DNA of 64,000 nt from the NCBI GenBank assembly GCA_009760855.2, contig WPIO01000046.1:559501-623500 (forward strand), in the 5' to 3' direction. Origin of the DNA: Cristatella mucedo (lineage: Eukaryota; Bryozoa; Phylactolaemata; Cristatellidae). The notes below the pieces were generated by a model, which was given only the letters and a program-made list of their open reading frames with translations, had not been told where the DNA came from and did not search any database. Made by a program: the position numbers and the translations under genes. Shown in pieces: positions 60,280-64,000 of this stretch. How positions within the stretch are numbered: the first letter of the stretch is position 1; each line of letters begins with the position of its first letter.

Positions 60280-60620
60280 CCATTTATCGAGCCGAATCAT
60301 GTCGCCGGAGCTGTTGCAGCTCCTTCAGCAGAGGAAACACGTGGCTGAACCTCTTGGATTTGTTGATTTACTGTGCCACCATATTCACCATCTGCTTCGT
60401 GGGGCCGACTGCTTTTTTTCGGTAGCCCGTCAAAACAGAATTACAGCACTCCAGTCTATATAGGAACCGTGGAGCTAGATAGATTTTTATCCAGCTACCC
60501 TGGTAAACATTCCCTAACCTTGGACAGGGATCGAACGTAGTGGCTATTGGTCGAAGCGATCTTGTTAATGAAACTTTCAAACTTTAAGCACTTATCAAAG
60601 AGCACCTAAATTAAAGAGTG
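60280..60620 (-). mobile_element. LINE family 2 fragment, minus strand
   Basis: Minus-strand 60580-60290 reads as the family 2 thumb region in broken frames: a FINKIASTNSH-like block, CPRLGNVYQGSWIKI (corresponding to SKIRECLPGWLAKN), LYRLECCNSVLTGYRKKAVG and MVNMVAQ. Both ends are lost. Confidence 0.75.
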
Positions 60621-62528
60621 CGCGATCTCGGTCGTGCTGCAGCATCGCCGTTTAGAAGACTTGCCTCCTCTGGTAGACACCAACCACTTCACGGTTGCAG
60701 TCAGGCTCCTCGGGATTTAATGGGGAGGTTTGGCATGCCGAAGACGGATAGCGGCGTCGCGGTCGCACCTGCTCGAAAAATTGATGTCCTTGGCTCGATA
60801 ATCCCACTGAGCACGTGAGATGATTAGCTGGTCTGAGCAATATATAGCCGCTATTTTTGGAAATATGACGCGGGTTTTGACTGACCGAGTTTGCGTGGCC
60901 ACTTGAATAAACTTACCGAGAATCGATAGGCAAGCAAAGCGGACTCCTATGTGAGCGGCCGATGGCGGCGATCGCCCAATGACGGTCGCCAAATTATCAA
61001 AGCAAACTCTGAATTTTCGTTTGACGTCCAGGTTTCAATGAGCACACCAGTCCTGCTTGATCATCGCTCAAATTTAGCACATCGACTGACGTCTGAAACC
61101 GGATGTCTGCAAAGCGAACATCACGCCTCGCAGCCAATATAGCTGCGTTCAGACTACTTAAATGGCCAGCTGGCTGTCGTCAGCGTAGACCGGAAGGCCT
61201 AGGTCGTTGCTCCGAACTCGGGCTTTGAGAGCCGCATTGTCGGAGAACCCAGTGGCGAAACTTCTTGGAATCTCCCCACCTATGTAACCTGCTGGAAAGG
61301 AACTGGGCGGCTGCAATGCTGGTCAGTTTGCAGCAGCAATCTCCAGCCCACGTCAATTTCCGTGCAAAATCAATAGTCAAAATTATCTCATGCAGCAACA
61401 AAACCGGGACACGAGCAGTGAGGTAGAGTGGGTAGGGATGCGTCAGAATTGACAAAAGAGCAGACGGCAGACTGGCGAGAAAGGAGAATAACGGATATTT
61501 GGCCTCCGGAAGCGAGCTGCGGGCCAGCCTAGGGCATCCTTCCCCAGCACTCAGCTCGTGTGCAAGACGCGACTTATCCGCGGTACACCGTCATCAGCAG
61601 GATGCAACAGCAGGCTCTTCTGGCCCATAGCATACGAGTAACCTGTTGTCGAGGCCGGAGCTGCTTCGCGATTTCCTGGCAACGGTTTTTCTAGGCAATT
61701 GGTGAGAAGGACACCGGAGAAGGAGGACGCCACTGAATGGGGTTTGCTGCAAAAAAAAACCTTCGGCGGCGGCGTCTTTCTTCTCCTGCTTCTCCGGATG
61801 CGTTCAGCGAATGCTGCCGCGTTTCTAAGCAACTGCACAAGCGTCGGACGAATTGTCGGGGGCCGACGCACTCACGCACCCTGACGTCCATGGCGTCAGC
61901 CCGCCTGCCCAATATGGGGCAACGACGGTCTGCCCACCTGACCGAAGCGACAGCTGTGTTTAAGCCCTGCCCCCTTCGCCCAGTTCACTCCATAGCCGCC
62001 CCCCCCCCGCCGTGAGAGCTCTGTCGCCTATCCGGGCTTGAATGGCGACTCTGGAGGCTTGTCGATCGGCACGCCTTTGGCTCAAAGCTTCAGCGGGCCT
62101 CTCCGGAGGATAGAGAGCTATCCCTGTATGCCTCGGTGGTTGTACAAAGACCTCTCTAGCCAGCTAAGCCAGCGACGTCGTGTGTCCATGCAGCCCGTGT
62201 AAGTCAGCCATGGGCAGCCAGTGCTCACAGCAGACTGCTCAACATGGTCGCGAGCGTATGCTTATACTCATGTATAATAAACGCGTTCTTATCATTTCTT
62301 TTTCACATACAGTTTTTTCTAATATCTAAAGTCTAAAGCCAAAAACCACACGCATTAACTGAGCGCGTCGCCGTCGTTGCGAATAGACGACGCCGCATCA
62401 GCTGCTCGCGAGCGAGCGACCGCCCACTTCGCTTCATGCAGCCCGCGACCGTTTGAGAGAAGGGGGTAGTATTTATCGTGTGGAGAGAGGTCGCACTTGG
62501 AGTTTCTAAAACAAAAATAGGTAGCGCC
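60621..62528. other. Intergenic, no gene recognised
   Basis: Mixed sequence, GC-rich in 61500-62060. An AATAAA lies at 62276-62281 (plus). It follows no coding region I can identify, so it is not called as a terminator. Confidence 0.4.
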
Positions 62529-63200
62529 TCAAGTGTCCCGCCAAGCGGAGCCGCTCCGCTGTAGCAGGCTCTCCAAATGCACGAGCGAGAACCTTTTTAG
62601 ATGACGCTGTCTAAAATCACTTCTGAGCGGTCCGCAAGTGCCTTCACCCCCTTCCAAGACGGGCAACAGCAGCTGCAAAGCCTTTAGGCGCGCAGCTTCG
62701 CGGCATTTCTCGAGAAGGGAGGCCAGAAATATCTTTAGAGTGGGGCCGGTAAACCCGAAGCCGGGCAGAAAGCCATTGGGCTGCCTTTCCGGCTGCCGGA
62801 TTTTCACGCGACGAGCCTTCTTTCTAGATGGCTCTGAAAGAGACCTCCGAACAGGCGCTTCCTCGTCGGTGCAGATATTTGCACATTTCTCAAAACTGGT
62901 GGCACCGCTTTTTATTGAGCTGTCACAGCTTCCTTCTCCTTCGGTGCGCAGCGTCGGAATCGACGTCATCGGAAGTGGCTGCCATTTCGTTCTAAGGTGA
63001 GAAACCGGACTCTTACGGGCGGCTGCGCGGAAGCCTTCTCCGAGGTTTGACCTTTGACGCATAGCTTTAATATCTGTCTCAAGGGGTTTCACCAGGCTTA
63101 GGGGGGATGCCATGAAAACATTCCGAACGAGGCGTTCAGCCTCATCAGCGCTCAATGTCGTGGTCGGTTTCTTGGCGGCGATGGCCAAAGGCGTCCACAT
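62529..63200 (-). CDS. Unidentified 223-codon open reading frame
   Basis: An ATG-initiated minus-strand frame with a stop about 18 codons upstream in the same frame. The product is basic, with a SEPSRKKARRVKIRQPERQ stretch that would suit nuclear localisation, and has no low-complexity repeat or membrane segment. I recognise no domain. Its composition looks more protein-like than other long frames here, and the opposite strand is also open over about 120 codons (62638-63000), so chance in GC-rich DNA is a real alternative. No splice sites or promoter are evident. Confidence 0.25.
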   Translation of the reverse strand: MWTPLAIAAKKPTTTLSADEAERLVRNVFMASPLSLVKPLETDIKAMRQRSNLGEGFRAAARKSPVSHLRTKWQPLPMTSIPTLRTEGEGSCDSSIKSGATSFEKCANICTDEEAPVRRSLSEPSRKKARRVKIRQPERQPNGFLPGFGFTGPTLKIFLASLLEKCREAARLKALQLLLPVLEGGEGTCGPLRSDFRQRHLKRFSLVHLESLLQRSGSAWRDT

Positions 63201-64000
63201 GTGGATCCGGCTAAGAAACTGCTTGAGAAACGCATATCTTTCACTGAATCAGCTCCGTTGGCTGCCGAGCAGCGAAGATCAGCGGGTTCGAACCGCAGCA
63301 GTTTTGCCTAACGGTGAACTAACATTCAATGACGTCGTTTCCTGCGGTTAGGACTTTTCAGATGGCGCACCTTGAGCAAACAGCGTCAGCATTCTTCTCA
63401 GGAAAGACATCCTTCTTTTTTTTAGAACGGGTCAGCGAGCCGCTGGAGAGGTGCACTTTCACTGCGCTCGTTCAAGGTCAACCTCCGCAGGGAATTAAAC
63501 TCTGTTCAAAGGAGGATTATGCTCATATTTAAATTATGCTGAATATTTAAAGACGAACCGTTTTTCTTAGACAGGCCTAAAAAGGTCTGCCGACCGACGT
63601 CACACTTTTTGCTTCAGGCTCGATAAATGAGGAACAGTGTCATCTGCGACCGGTCGGTTGAAAGAAGATTCCGAGCTACGCATTTGGTGCGAAGCATCAG
63701 ATTTCGAAAAATGACGGAAAGCTTTTGTACGGGGCGGGAATCGAAGAGCCTTTAAGGGCGACCTTCAAATATAAAGCCTCGACTCTGTGTGAAACGTTTC
63801 AATAGGCCAAAGTGCAGGAAACCGCAGAGCAATTTACAAAACAAATGATTTCGTAAGGTGTCTTTTAAAAGACAAATATGTTGGAAATGCAGTGCCAAGT
63901 TTTGATGATTTCAGCCTAGAAGGAAAGAATTGAAAATGATTCGCAGTCGCCACTTAGTACCACTTGGTGGGTCTTAGTAAGTCATAGACTCCTGGCCGAC
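63201..64000. other. Intergenic, nothing recognised
   Basis: No gene recognised. AGCGGGTTCGAACCGCAG at 63280-63297 contains a B-box-like GGTTCGAACC without an A box. Confidence 0.4.

Noticed and set aside
63280..63297. GGTTCGAACC as a tRNA B box
   Set aside because: No A box and no tRNA-like arms nearby; the 10-mer palindrome can occur by chance.

Overview
This window looks like animal nuclear DNA. It has one recognisable host gene, split by introns with standard GT-AG ends, in a background of transposable elements and long dinucleotide microsatellites. There is no bacterial-type gene packing. The phylum cannot be fixed from the sequence alone. The EB1 protein diverges from the vertebrate and fly forms I know, so an invertebrate is more likely, but that is inference.

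Host gene: a MAPRE/EB1 microtubule plus-end-tracking protein is encoded on the + strand at 43272-55915 in seven coding exons (310 codons plus stop). All six introns have GT..AG ends and consistent phases. Introns 4 and 5 are short, are multiples of three, and carry no stop in the coding frame. Introns 1 and 6 are long and hold LINE, SINE and satellite sequence.

Mobile elements: (1) 155-2261, a Mutator-like (MULE) element with a FLYWCH finger and about 105-bp terminal inverted repeats built from 14-15 bp modules; its transposase is frameshifted. (2) 4613-4798, a 186-bp non-autonomous hAT element whose ends resemble the SPIN/URR1 group, flanked by a 7/8 matching 8-bp target duplication. (3) Two CR1/L2-type LINE families: family 1, with an ATT-rich 3' tail, has about a dozen copies or fragments; family 2, with a TTACA-type tail, has six or more. 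(4) Three tRNA-headed SINE groups. SINE1 ends in sequence nearly the same as the LINE family 1 3' end, and SINE2 (8 copies) has a 22-bp palindrome between its A and B boxes. (5) Two dead autonomous hAT elements, at 30583-32900 and about 37880-41110. The first is inserted in a family 2 LINE; the second is itself interrupted by family 1 LINEs.

Layout: 1-5.8 kb MULE, old LINE and hAT MITE; 5.8-11.7 kb GC- and CpG-rich DNA with hairpins and GA arrays but no identifiable gene; 12-16.8 kb satellites, LINEs and a SINE; 16.8-23 kb AT-rich with SINEs only; 23-42.1 kb nested LINE, hAT and SINE; 42.1-57.3 kb EB1 gene and flanks; 57.3-64 kb LINE fragments and one unexplained 223-codon open frame. The nesting gives relative ages: LINE family 2 predates hAT-1 and SINE1, and hAT-2 predates LINE family 1.
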